From Mastigias papua (Eukaryota > Cnidaria > Scyphozoa > Rhizostomeae > Mastigiidae), in NCBI GenBank assembly GCA_964019165.1, contig OZ025270.1:14332159-14396158 (forward strand): a DNA stretch of 64,000 nucleotides. The letters run 5' to 3'. The translations under genes and the position numbers were made by a program. Below the pieces are notes generated by a model that was not told where the DNA came from, did not search any database, and was given only the letters and a program-made list of their open reading frames with translations. How positions within the stretch are numbered: position 1 is the stretch's first letter; each line of letters begins with the position of its first letter. Positions 1 to 38,044 of this stretch are shown here, piece by piece.

Positions 1-596
1 TCTACCATAACACAATCAAACTTTCCTAGCAAGTCTTGTCGTTAGTTTCCAGACAGCTAGAACCAGACCGAGAAATACTGCTGATTTAGAAACATTATGA
101 TTCAGGTACAGGTACCCTTGAAAACGATCAAAACATCTGATTCACTACAGAGCAACTTCTTTCTACAAATTTTTTCCATGTAATAATGATAATCAGTACA
201 GGTAATATCATTTGTAATATTTGACTTATACTCAGTTTTTTGCTCTGAACACGTTTCCTGCGATCTGCAAAGTTCAAGGAAGAGTCCGATAGCTTACTAG
301 ATACAAGGCCTACCTCATGCTAGCATATGCTTGCAGGCCCATTTTAATTTCTATGGGACGATGCTAAGGGAGGGGGAAGTGGGAGGTCTGAAAGTTAGCG
401 TCAAAATTATATAAAGCGCTGAAGAAAGTGATATATGAATGGCCCCTTAGGCAATGTGTCTTTTAAGATAAAATTCCTACTTCTCACAAAGCCATAAAGG
501 TCATTAGTTAGTGTAAAATAAGGTAAAAAGCACTAATTCATAATCACCAAACAAATGAAATGGCAAAAAAATCAGACATAAAAAGCTATCTCGTAC
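1..596 (-). other. RFC2 intron 9 (partial)
   Basis: Intronic sequence downstream of exon 9's donor. Translation of the minus strand shows no RFC2 C-terminal exon, and I recognise no repeat in it. Confidence 0.7.
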
Positions 597-26617
<26,021 letters not shown>

Positions 26618-27324
26618 GGGCCTGATTATATGAGCTATTTTTAGCCCATTTGTAATTTTACCCGGATTGAAAATTATATCTGTTATATTTGATTAAAGTT
26701 TAACCGGATTGAGATTTTAATGACAGCTAAAATAATTTTAGAGCGAGAATATATATTATCTTCGTTTTCACAGCTCGCCTTGTCTACTGCTTTTCTTTTC
26801 CAATTGAATGAGATAGTGATTACATATTAATTGTTGGAGGCAGAGATTCCTAGTTCTTGTAGCATATATATATGCCCAAAGAGAGCGAAAAGCAGTTGAA
26901 AGAGATAATAGTTACATCAGTAGTATTTTCATCGCAAATATAGATCGACATGAGTGAAAAGCAGAAACCAAACATTTGATCAATTTATGAACCTATTCTT
27001 CTGTATCCAATCCAATATATGCTGCGATCGTTCTATCCTGAAATCACTGCCATGTTGACTTGCAAATTCTTCACTATGCTCATGTTGATGAATTTAAGCC
27101 CGGTTAAGAATTGAGATTTTTGATTATATGGATAGTTTGTTAGAGTTGAAAATCCCAGCCCGTCTGAAAGTAGCGGGCTGGAATTTCATCCCTGGACACC
27201 GGGTTGAAACTTTACCTATATAATCGCATCTTTGCTGAGATATAACTCTGACCATAACACCGAGCTGAACTTTCAGCCCGGGAAAAGTTACAATTGGGCT
27301 GAAATCTCTGATATAATCAGGTCT
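26618..27324. mobile_element. Harbinger-like MITE, ~0.7 kb
   Basis: Ends GGGCCTGATTATATGAG (left) and, reverse-complemented, AGACCTGATTATATCAGAG (right), each flanked by TGA (26615-26617 and 27325-27327). The arms share GCCCA.TTGTAA.TTT.CCCGG and the interior has further AGCCCG/CGGGCT words, so it can fold extensively. A right end of the same family lies at 52455-52542, followed there by TAA. Confidence 0.7.
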
Positions 27325-27429
27325 TGAGAGAAATGTCGCTCTTTTACATGAGCAACTCAAAAAGTTGTTATATACTATAAATTATCCAAAAAATACTATA
27401 TTTTGGGTCTGATGATTCAGATTCCCTTA

Positions 27430-29018
27430 GCAGCCGGTTTTATTTAGTTCCTAAGTGGATATTTCACTGTACTTCCCTCTCCCCTTAAAAATTCTAAGTG
27501 TTTAGAGCCTTCAATATGCATTCCTAATTTTGCAGTTACATAGCCTCTGTTTGATGGCAGCAAACTCATCTTGTCTTCGTCGACAGCATAGTGTGTTATT
27601 GAAGTACAACACTTATGGTAGCTGGTACTGAACATAACTTTTTGTGGCATTTGTAAGAAGTTTAAGGAAATATAGTTTAAACAGCCTCTATCCCATATGG
27701 ACAATAGTTTAAAACTAATCATGTTTTCAATAACATTTTCTGGCTAGAGGCATCATTTCCCAAGGTTGCCGTCACTCACTTAGTAAAGTACAACAGGTAT
27801 ATAACTTGGCAACAAACATAACTTTTCGTCGTATGTGGTAAAACTATGAGTAAAATGAAGTTTTAGAAAAGTAACCTCACAGCCTGTATCCCATGTGGAA
27901 AATAATTTAAAAACAACCATGTTTTCAACAACAATTCATGGCTAGATGCAAATTTTCCCAGGTCTGCCACAACTTAATTAGCGAATTGCAACACTTATAC
28001 AAGACAGTATTGGATATAACTCCCAGGGTGCATTTCATGTAGTTAGGCCCGAATATTTATCTGTGTGAGCTTAAAAAAATGCCTTGGCGTACGAAGGAAA
28101 ATCTTGTTTCTTGGCGTTTTGGTAAAAGAGGGAAAGGTGAATGACTTTTCAACTTCATTGGAGTATTACTGTCTGATTTTGTTGGAATCGTGAAAATAAT
28201 TTTTTATTATACTTTTGTCCTCTTTAATTGTATTCTACACGATACGCTAACACACAAAAACTTTGGCGTACGGCTGGATCCACCATTTTTTAGATTATCC
28301 CCATCATGGCGTAATATCAGAAAATTGAAGGAAATGTCCGGTGTATGATTAACCTGGAATGCACCCTGGCATAACTTTTAGTGACATTTTCAAACTTTTT
28401 GAGTAAAAGTACAGTATGTTTGATATGTTCACTTAACATCATCTACGATATTGGCCTGAAAAGCGTATAAACAAGTATAGAAGTATAAGGTTTGGGACTT
28501 TTCATGAGGGAGTGGATTGATGTCAGCTGTGAAGATGTGCGTTGTTTTACCAAAACATATTAAGCATAGAGAATGATGCCAAAGGTGCCACTGTCTTGCA
28601 TACACCTCGATATTTTCTAGGCCAGCAGAATTGGCCATAATTCAGTCATTCCTGATAAGATGGTCATAAAATAAAATACTACGACGGGTTGTATGCAGCT
28701 TTGCCTTTCTAGTAGTTCGAATCTGAACACTGTAATACTCCCCACTGAAGGAAAGGTCCCAAATTTCTGAATGTGTCATTGAATGTGAACCTGCTACGGA
28801 ACCTTCTTTGAGCTTTTCTGCTTTCAATTTATAAAATGATAGGCAGGTATTAACAATGCAACAATGCTAAAAACAGTAACATGTTCTAAAATTCCACGTT
28901 CAAACAACGGACAAGAGTAATTGGCGATGCTGCTTTCAAAATGCTTCTATTTTAAATGCGGTTCCCGGTTGTCAAGTGTATTTGATGGTCGTACCCATGA
29001 AGGGCGCTGCGCATTTTT
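27430..29018 (-). repeat. Dispersed repeat family R1, copy 2 (three ~200-bp units)
   Basis: Inverted relative of 5975-7020. Its left half holds about three tandem ~200-bp units (near 27620, 27820 and 28010; shared words CATAACTTTT, CATGTTTTCAA, GGCTAGA). The right half, 28640-29018, carries the unique block with CAAGAGTAATTGGCGATG and CCGGTTGTCAAG. A 349-bp MITE interrupts the third unit. Confidence 0.7.
28022..28370. mobile_element. Small MITE nested in repeat R1 copy 2
   Basis: Ends CCCAGGGTGCATTTCA and, reverse-complemented, GCCAGGGTGCATTCCA. Each end is flanked by ATAACT, and the flanking sequence resumes the R1 unit (ATAACTTTTAGTGACATTT), proving insertion. CAGGG ends suggest hAT, but the 6-bp duplication is shorter than the usual 8. 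Confidence 0.65.
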
Positions 29019-29088
29019 CGCGCATGTCAAGTACATTTTTCCATCCTGTGTTTTGTGCCTCGTGCTTCGCCGTCAAACCCCATAAGAT

Positions 29089-29314
29089 GGAAGACGATCT
29101 GGATAACAGCATGAAATTAAAATTAAACAAGATACTTTCATGCGACGGGAGGAAAGATGCCGATGTGGGTTCCAGAAAGAAGTGTAGGAGCATAGACCGA
29201 ACCAAAAGAAGGGTATTTCCTGGAAATAAGAAGTGGGAGATGCAAAGGGAAAGAACTGCTACTTTCCGCCCTCTGCAAATCATAACAGAAGGTTATGTGA
29301 ACTGCAAAGACTGA
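29089..29314 (+). CDS. Possible host exon or element frame, unrecognised
   Basis: An ATG-started frame of 75 codons, MEDDLDNSMKLKLNKILSCD continuing through RTKRRVFPGNKKWEMQRE to a TGA at 29312. It is rich in Lys/Arg, with a somewhat GC-richer upstream. The frame is open from 28976. A possible donor GTCAGCAAG|gtacct follows at 29348. No domain recognised; it could equally be the N-terminus of a DNA-transposon protein. Confidence 0.25.
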
Positions 29315-29734
29315 GAAAGAAAAGAAAAGCATCATCAACTGTCAGCAAGGTACCTGCAAATTTTCATAAAATTGAGGATGCGAATGTATTATGAATGGGG
29401 TATGACCGGTCGACCTCCAATTTACGGCACATTTCCGCTCAGTTTACGGTAAGTTTCCATTAAGGCCAACACGCCTTTAGTTTTATTTCAGTTTATTCAT
29501 CGTTGCACGCGGCCGCAAATCAATAATTTTAGCACTAGCAACTAGAATAACATTCCCTCTTACAAACGATCCTTTTTTCCGATGGCTTGGAAGGACATTC
29601 TTTCAACGCAAGCCTACTTTTAGCAAAGCGTGACGACTTCAAGAGTCAGAGATAAAAACTTGCGCCCTATGGAAAGTGCATTTTGATTAGAATTTACGGC
29701 AATTAATTTATCTTTTGATATTATGAGAGAATAC

Positions 29735-30049
29735 CTGAAGAGGACATCTTTATATTTTTTAGAGCTTGCTGTTGTCGTTTTGTACAAAAATATTACCATT
29801 GAGCATAGCCCCTTTGCGGATACGCACCTCTTCTAATACACAAACTTCAACCTTTTGGAAAAGCAAATTTTTTTGAGTAGAGGTCAAACGAATTCAAATG
29901 TTTTCGTTGTTCTTTAGAGAATAGCTACACAGGACATATGGCTATTGTATTAAGGGCAAAATGTTGTCATTTTGTGCAAAATTTGTACACTTGAACACAG
30001 TCCCTTTGTGGAAACAGACCTTGACTGTGATAATACAAATAATAAGACT

Positions 30050-30129
<80 letters not shown>

Positions 30130-30690
30130 CCATCACCATCACCATAAGCCAGCTATTCGTACAGGATATGCACTTCAGCAATGTAGATACAAAGTTTGAT
30201 TCTTTAGAGAGTAATTTTTTTGAGTTGAAGTCAAGGGAATTCAAATATTTTTGCTATTCTTTGGAGAATTGCTGCACAGGTCACCTACATATTTTCTTCA
30301 GAGTGTTCTGTTTGCATTTTGCTAAAAATATTGACTTTAAGTGAAGGCCTTTGCAGAAACAAACCTTGTCTGAGATACAAAACTCAGTCCGTAGTAAAAG
30401 TAATTTTTGTCTTGAAGTCAAGGTAAATCAAATGATTTAGTTGTTCTTTACTGAATAGCTGCACAGGAACACCTGCTTGTTTTGTTCAAGGCTTTCTACT
30501 GTCACTTTCTGCAAACTTAGAATCCTTGAACATAGTCCATTTGCGAAAACAAACCTTGTCTGAGTTACAAATTCGGTCCTTTGGAAAAGTGATTATGAGT
30601 TGAAGTCAAGGAAATTCTAATGATTTTGCTATTCTTAAGAGAATAAATTGCACAGGACACCTACATGTTTTGTTCACAGCATTCTAAACG
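29735..30690. repeat. ~190-bp tandem repeat (about 4-5 units)
   Basis: Diverged units share the words CTTTGCGGAAACAAACCTTG, TTGAGTTGAAGTCAAGG, CAAATG.TTTTGCTATTCTT and GCTGCACAGGACACCTACAT, recurring around 29800, 30000, 30220, 30410 and 30590. A trinucleotide microsatellite has expanded inside the second unit. The longest frames across the array are low-complexity. Confidence 0.7.
30051..30144 (+). repeat. (ATC)n microsatellite
   Basis: About 31 ATC triplets, the last ones as CACCATC. Poly-His, poly-Ile and poly-Met frames across it are artefacts. Confidence 0.97.
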
Positions 30691-32619
30691 TATTCTTGCA
30701 TAATAAACTAAGGTCCAGTGCTGGTAGGCAATTTCTTAAATTTTCTGATCATTTTAATATCAAAAGTTTCTTAAACGATTCTTAATGGTCTTAGGTAACG
30801 AAGTTTTCAAACGTGCTTCCAATGTAAAGTAAACAGTTCACTCACATTCAGAAATAAACTAATTTAATGTGCTAATTCGAAGAATGATAAACGATGGTGC
30901 ATTAAGTCGTGCACCACAACCATAACACAACAACGCAACTTGCACACAATGTTTCCAGAAATTCTCGCTACTCAACTCACAGAAAAAATACCTCAAAAGA
31001 TTAACTATCATTCTCTTACAGAGGTGCAAAATTATGTTGCTATCCTCCCTAGCAAATTCAAGACTCTCGTTTGAGGTAATTATATAAGTTTCTTAGCTTT
31101 TTCAATTTTGGTAGGGTTGTTTCTTAACTGTCGAAAAATTGAGCCTGCCGTTTCTTATAACTTGTGTCTTATAAAAACAAGCACGAGTAGAGTATTTGTC
31201 ATTTTGTGCAAAAGTAGAACCCGTAAATATTGCTTCTTGACGGAATCTCCCCTATGCAATAGTAACTTCGTACTATCAATTCTCTCGCCTCAGTATGTCC
31301 CAGTGTCTCCCCCACAGTGAGCCTAGATCCCAAAGTTGTGGAAATAGGGGTATTGGGTTAGTTATGGTCAAATGTGTGAAATTTAAAAGCTAACTATTGT
31401 CATGAAATACTATTTTCTGATAAAAGATATTTGATTCTAGGGTGCATGACCTTTCTAGGAAGATCTTAGTGATTTAATAAAATTGTTGGGGATTTTTTCA
31501 TAACTCAGTGAACCAATACAGGGCTTTCACGCTAAAAAGATTGAGGCGCGAGACCAAAAACTCGTGAGACCAGAGTAAGGAGAGTCACTGACAAATATTT
31601 GAAAACACGACATAGCGAAGTTTTTTTTGAAACATTGAACTCTGCATTTTTCCCTTTCATTTTTCTACAAGCACGCCATTGCCTAGAGCATTGGCTATCG
31701 TAAAGATTTCCTTTAATAATTTAGTGTGAAAAATATTAAATGACTTTAAATGACCTACAATCGTTTTCGCTCTATAACTTTCGAGCATTCAGCTCCAAAT
31801 GATAGCGGGATTTGGCACTGGCAAAAACAGCTGACTCTTATTTCAAAACGATAAATGTACTTAATCAAAATAATGTTATCAGCCCATGTTAAATATTTCA
31901 AATAGAAGTAACAAGATTCCACGTTGCCTTGTCTGCTAAAGTTCAAGTTCGAATTCAAAAAGGCCAAGTTCCTTAATTTCATAAATATATCATTGTCTGA
32001 CCCTGATGAATCGTCTGGTAAGGAGTATCAATTTCTGTTGAAGTTAAAATGCCTAGAAGATTATTTATTTTCATTCGGTTTTTCGATTTGAGGTACATAT
32101 CTTTCCCAATAATTTCTTCCCTCTTATCTATAACCAAAGAGAGTAATTTCCTTATACTATCAAATTGTCATTGAGTGTACAGTATGAAATAGAGAGGCGT
32201 TTGTCAGAGAGTATGTTCACGGTGCTAAACGTTCGCTTAACCTTTGAATTTGAGCATATGAAGGGTTTCAGTGACTCGAAAATGTGGACGGGGGTTTTAA
32301 TGCTGTTCAAAAAAGTGAAAGACAAACTAGCGTAGAGAGCGTTAGCAAATGGAAGCGAAGAAGTACCCCCTCCCCACCTTACCAACAAATAAGAGCTGAC
32401 AAACGTGTCAGTCCATCAAAATTACTATCAAAATGTCCATTTCGAAAAGGAGTTTCTCAAGTGGGCGAGCCTACTGCTCAAGAATGGATCATAACCATTG
32501 TCGGATTCCGGATGTCGCTCACCGCAATGGACATTGCTATTACTGGACACGCGATTGATCTCTCCCAAATGTAACGATGGGGCCGCTGTATACCACAAAA
32601 CCCCTAATGTATATCCTAA
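30691..32619. other. Intergenic, unassigned
   Basis: No coding signature. A frame at 32284-32574 opens from a GTG after a stop and resembles no family I know. Confidence 0.4.
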
Positions 32620-33955
32620 GGCCCTGATACACGGTCAGATATTTGATTTGAAATCTGATCACATAATGGAGGATAAGATATCTTAAGAATATCTTTCTCG
32701 TGTAACGTGGAGAAAGATATTTCTAGAAGGATTTGATAATTGGAATAATTGGATAATTGGATTTCTAGAATAATTGGAAAGGAAGTTCCTGATATCAATC
32801 AAATGAAGATCAGACATATTTGTTCATTTGTCCATCAGTGCCTATATGGTACAGTTTGTGAAACTTTTCAATCATACTTTGAACTGAAAGAGCAAAATCG
32901 TGTTACTCGCAACTTTTCTGCAGTTGTTGTTCCACGTTTCAAATTGGAATCGGCTCGGTGTTCGTTTTATGTGCAGGGTGCCTTAGTTTTCTATGAGTTG
33001 CCAAAAGAATGGCAAAAGGAAAGAGACCTCTCAAAATTTAAATCATCTTTAAGAAAACTCTAACTTTATTTTAAACCTTAAATTCCAATATTACTTTTTA
33101 TCTTACATATGCTCATTTTGCTTGTATTTATTCACAGGACCCTTTTGAAAACAGTGTATTTTTACTACTGAAAGTGCTATCCTGTATAAATATTTGTTTT
33201 ATTATTATTATTATTATTATTATTATGATTAGGAATAAAATCAGAATATCTGATGAAATATGAGAAGCTTCCGATGGAGTTATGTACTGCAACCATCTAT
33301 GCATGTGAAAAATATGTCATGGTTCACGAGCGAGAGTACATTCTTGGTGCCATACTCCATGTCAATCAGGAGTGAAAAGCAGAGATACTGAAAAAATATC
33401 TTCGGTCCACATTCTTTTCCTTTACTGCATGTTTTCCTTTTCTACTCCTCATGTTTGCTACAGCACATGCATCAATAATAACGAAAAGAGATTCTTTCTC
33501 CTCGTCATAAGAATTCACCTTCAAATGATAAGTATGCTTTTCGGGTCAAGGACGGTCTGTGATTATAATTGCAGAGTAATTAGCAAGGCAACAGGCTCTG
33601 CTTCAGGTTGTAACAAAGAAGCAGCGTTAGCACAGACCAATGTGCGATGGCAGGTTATGATGGAATATCAGAGGGTTATGATGGAATACCAGGTGCCGAT
33701 CGCCACTTTGGCGCCAGGCACAGACCACACCTCAAACTGCATGGAAGAAAATGAATGAAAACTCTCACTATTGTCTCATGTTTCATCAGATATTCAGAAT
33801 AAAATCAAAACAAATTAATTTTATTCGCAAGATTTTTTAATCCTTTGCGAGATTTCTCGGAATATCTCAATAATATCTTTTGTCATGTTAAGATATTCTT
33901 AAGATATTTTTTCCTTCATCACATGATCAGATATCTTCCTGCAATCCGCACATAA
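32620..33955. mobile_element. Inverted-repeat DNA element interrupted by a LINE 3' end
   Basis: GATCACATAATGGAGGATAA with ATATCTTAAGAATATCTTT (32658-32695) reappears reverse-complemented at 33890-33930 as GATCATGTGATGAAGG and ATATCTTAAGAATATCTTA. The outermost left bases read GGCCCTGATACACGG. The right boundary is uncertain. No coding capacity. Confidence 0.5.
32781..33226 (+). mobile_element. LINE 3' end with (TTA)n tail, inserted in the inverted-repeat element
   Basis: The frame 32749-33063 ends with GALVFYELPKEWQKERDLSK and FKSSLRKL, the C-terminal tail of CR1/Jockey-type LINEs (LWNxLP...SxFKxxLK). After a ~130-bp 3' UTR it finishes in an uninterrupted (TTA)n at 33199-33226, a typical 3' tail. 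Strongly 5'-truncated. Confidence 0.7.
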
Positions 33956-34049
33956 CAGACTCTTTGCTTATTGACATAATGAAGTCATATAACACCTATG
34001 TGCTCGTTAATTGGTTGCTCATCATTGGAAACTCGGTCTTTGAGATGTT

Positions 34050-34262
34050 TTTGTGGTGTGGAATCTGCACACGAAAGATTTTAGTCTTTCGTCTTTGAAA
34101 GACAATCTTTGAGATTAAACACGTTGAATCTCAAAGACCGTCTTTGAAAGACAAAAATCTTCGTCTTTGGGTACCGCAAAAGGCAGATATTTGTCTTTGG
34201 AAGACGAAAAACAAAAATCTTCATCTTTGAAAGACTGAAATCTGCCGTGTGCGGTGGACTTA
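34050..34262. repeat. Palindromic MITE-like sequence with AAGACNNAAA motifs
   Basis: Repeated alternating words GTCTTTGAAAGAC, CTTCGTCTTTG and CAAAGACG fold into nested hairpins. The right end CTGCCGTGTGCGGTGG and the left GGAATCTGCACACG look like imperfect inverted termini. Confidence 0.5.
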
Positions 34263-34481
34263 AGGCTTAAATTATTGTCTCAACAATATTTCATAGTTCA
34301 TATTTTTTCATATTTAGTCATCATGATACTCCTTCAGTTATATAATGGTAATTTACATAGAAAGCAAAATAAATAAATAAATACATAAAAAATAAAAATG
34401 GCACTTAAATAAATAAAGGTATCCAGACTGATCTACCAGGAGGTCATGTTAGGGGATATCCTAATTCTGCATTGGTTCCAT

Positions 34482-35690
34482 TCATTGGCCCAAGAGGTAG
34501 GTTTTCATTTTGTGCTTGAAGAAATGAGTAGATTCCACATTTCTAATGTCATTTGGGATTTTATTCCAGATCTTAGCACCGACGTACGAAAAACTTTTCT
34601 TTGAGAGTTCTAACCGTGGCTTTGGTATCTGGAGATCATGTATTTTACGAGTTTCATGTCTTGAAATCTGATTTCTCCTCGTAAACTTTCCCTTAAGATT
34701 TTCTGGGCATCTTTTCCGAAGAATCTTGTGGACCATTATGGCCCGGTCATATGTGATAATCTTCTCAACGCTTAATCGCTTGGATGGCATTTTATCCTTA
34801 ATTGGGGCTGATTCAATAAGGTAAAATGCCCTGTCTTGTATCTTCTGCAGTGAGCAGAGTTTTTTTCAGGCAAATGATTCCATATCAAGTTTCTATATCT
34901 AAGGTGGCTTTCTATTAACGCTTGGTAGACAAGAAACAGTTGTGATTGTGGTAGTATGTTTCTGAGTTTTCTGATGGAATTGAGCCCTCCTTTCAGTTTT
35001 CCTTTAACAATTTTATACTGTTGGCTCCAGGATAGACTCTCATCTATTGTTAAACCCAAGTATTTTGTCTTCCTTACCCTTTTGATTTCGTCATTGCCCA
35101 TTTCTAAGTTACCAATATCAGAGATTTTACTTAATTGCTTGTCATTACCTATAAACAAGTACTCGCACTTTGCTACGTTAAGGCTTAGTTTATTTTGTCT
35201 TAGCCAGTCCATGACCCTTTCTAACTCTCTTTCTAAATGCTCTACAAGTTGTACAGGATTTTCACTACTAGCGGAGATACTTGTGTCATCAGCATACATA
35301 TTAGGGTAGAATGTCGATAGGGAATTTTCAAAATCATTCGTGTAAAGAATGAATAGAAGAGGCCCTAAACATGACCCTTGCGGAATGCCACAGGTGACCT
35401 TCTGTTTCTTAGAGTTTTTCCACCAAGGTAACAATATTGTTTACGATCTGTTAGATATGATGTAAACCACGCAAGTTCGTTTTGAGTGATGCCATATTTC
35501 CCTCGTTTATTGTGGTCAATGGATATTGTGGTCAATGGAGTCAAAAGCTTTTCGAAGGTCCAGGAACAAACTTACATTAATCCTTTTTTCATCCATATTT
35601 TTATACCAGGTATCTGTTACATTCATCAATGACGTTATCGTTGAATGTAATTTGCGGTAGGCAAATTGGTTACTGGATTTACATATAAAA
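34482..35690 (-). pseudogene. LINE reverse transcriptase, 5'-truncated
   Basis: Reading on the minus strand: SLFLDLRKAFDSIDH (motif A, about 35560), GIPQGSCLGPLLFILYTNDF (motif B), MYADDTSI (catalytic YADD, intact), LSLNVAKCEYLFIG, then the thumb/C-terminal region RLELSKKSFSYVGAKIWNKI. A 220-codon frame (35434-34772) is open through the core. A frameshift near 34780 and another near 35440 break the polyprotein. Endonuclease is missing. It is a CR1/Jockey-superclade LINE; further classification needs a tree. Confidence 0.88.
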
Positions 35691-36985
35691 ACGAATGCAA
35701 ACTAATTTAACAATGATAAGAATAGATTTCGTTGTTGGAAAATGCAGCTTAATGATGAAATTCAGTACAAGAATCGCGACAAGAAATAAAGACATTTTAT
35801 TGTCTTTGTAGATGTATTTTAATTGCGACAAATCATTCCAAATACGACATAACCGGTAGACCTAAGACTTAACAAGACATAATCAGTAAAATTTAAGACA
35901 TAATCAAACGTTTCGACTCAGTCATGACCCATCATCAGTGAAGGGATGGAAGTTGCAAAAATATGGCCTTATATAGCCATGGGGGCGTGAATCAGGTCAC
36001 GCACTAAGTAAGATTTCTAACATTTCTTACTTAATTTGAGACGGGCACTAGGGTTGGGTAGCTAAAAGTAGATGCAGATCTACTACCTTGTTACCAGCTA
36101 AGTACTAAAATCTGGAAAAAATGTGGATAGTGTGTATACACTAACTGCCTATTTGTACAATAGTAACAGTGAACATGATCGGGACTACTAATCTAAGCTA
36201 AACTATGAATGCAACATAAAGAAGTTCATTCAATAAGGCTTGACAAATGCTCTTTCTTATGGTGTCCACTGATCAGCTTCTCTGCAAGCTGTAATAACGA
36301 AGATTCGTGATGGTGATTATGATGTTCCCAACTAGATCTTGACTAAACTTAGCAAACTTTGGTGCCTTTGGTAAATAGACAACTCACTGTCACACAATGA
36401 CTTTCTCAGTACGGTCTTGTTCTCTTTTCTTGATCTTTGCTTCACCAGCTGCATTTGTCTCCAGCGCGTCTCACACATACAGCCACCAAAGCATGCAATG
36501 ACTCAGATTCATTCTTAGAAGTATTAAATGAAGTCCCAGTGAACAATAGGCATGCTAGCTACTTAAATGGCCTATCTAAGGGGATCATCTGTTGTTCCAC
36601 ACAATGTAAAGTGTACTATGACTTACTTTTACAGAAGAATTCCAGTTATGTACTTGCACCTATAGATTTTCCTGATTGTCCCAATGTTCCATATTTGTGA
36701 AGAATGATGTAGAATTACAATTATTCAAGTACCCATTTTTCCGGGACATCCCCCGATTCATTGCCTCAAGGCTTTTGTGTGACACTGGGTAGGCCTAATT
36801 CAGCACAAAGTCTCTAGGTTAGGCCCAAATCGCTTGGTTTTGCTGATTGTAGAAATAAGTCATCAAATGAAGTCAAATGATGAAAGATAACCTTTTTGTA
36901 GTGTAATTAATTTCCCTTTATTTATAATTAAATTATCAATTAAGAAGAATATCTTCAACAAGGCTAACATAAAATTTCTTTGGTA
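35691..36985. other. Intergenic, unassigned
   Basis: Nothing recognised. A plus-strand frame at 36437-36700 (87 codons) has ordinary composition but no motif. Confidence 0.4.
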
Positions 36986-36989
36986 GATT

Positions 36990-38043
36990 GAAAAGCCTTG
37001 CCTGAGACCGCATTGTGTGATCATTTGCAACACATTCAGTATAGCACTTTTTAGAATGTCATTGATTGGTTCTCGTCACAACACCAGAATCAGAACATTC
37101 CAGTACTCTACTCATGACATCAGACAGGTGCTTAATAGGTCACATTTTCCTTGAATGGAATTGTACATAATTATGGATGCCTTTATTATTAGACTCCAAA
37201 TATTCTTCCGGTAAGCTCCCTTATCCCCACCCATAATTCATAACCATTAACTCTATTGAATGATGAATTGTCACATGAAGAGTGTGGTTTAGTTTCACCC
37301 AGCTAAAATTTCCCATGTGTTTATCATTGTAGCTTGTACAGACTCTTTCATCTTATTGATGTAAAAACTTTATTGATGAAGATTCAGCACTATGAATTGT
37401 TGATAACTGTTAATGCAAAAGCAATAAACTCTCCATGTGTTTCATCAGAGTCAAATCATATATACACTTAACCTCCGCAGAAAAGAAACCCCTCGCTTGA
37501 GGGCCATTTGTGTATGTTCCACCTTTCCCACCAGAAGTGTTGCATATGTTTAGATAGAGACCAGTCTTCTCATAAATTGCATCCAGGACTCTTTATCTGG
37601 AAGCACGAATTGGATCACCCAATGGCCCTGACTTCTCAGTCCATTTTTGATACTTGATGTGATAATTAATTCAGGATTTGTCAAGTCTGTCTACAAAGAA
37701 TACATTCAAAGAACTTTAAATCTTTCATGGTATCATATATTCTAATTTTTGTATCGTGTGCCTTATTGCCTACTTGTGCACACAGATCCTCAGCTTTTAA
37801 CTCTGCACAACTCCTATCAATATTTGGGACGACAACATTGAAAAGATCTTCATCCATTTTTTTCTCTCTCACAGGAAATAGAGGATGCAATGTTCTGCAT
37901 AAATTTGGAGTGTAATCTTCCCACAATGAAGATGCTGATCCATCTTGGTATCTTTTCAGTAGCCTGAGTGGCGTGATGCTCCACTGAAACAGATCTTCTT
38001 CAGCATCAATCATGCTCTTTAACTTCCACATCACGTGTTGCAC
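36990..38043 (-). pseudogene. RAG1/Transib-like transposase remnant
   Basis: Minus-strand translation gives two blocks. Around 37590-37480 it reads AIYEKTGLYLNICNTSGGKG followed by TYTNGPQARGFF, comparable to the Transib segment ...GTSNDGNTARRFF. Around 37315-37050 it reads WVKLNHTLHVTIHHSIELMV, then GSLPEEYLESNNKGIHNYV, FHSRK and HLSDVMSRVLECSD. The latter lines up with the RAG1 C-terminal core (HKTLAH..., ASEGNESGNK..., EMEDVL), placing a conserved Glu where RAG1 has its third catalytic acidic residue. The 120-codon frame 38043-37681 lies upstream in the same orientation and may be an N-terminal part. Stops and frame changes show it is dead. No terminal repeats or RSS-like ends were found. 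Confidence 0.55.
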
Positions 38044-38044
38044 T

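Noticed and set aside
1..596. Next RFC2 exon (CDEPHPLL...)
   Set aside because: Minus-strand translation shows no matching residues.
29942..30344. Poly-His, poly-Met and poly-Ile frames
   Set aside because: All three are readings of the (ATC)n repeat; flanks are a noncoding minisatellite.
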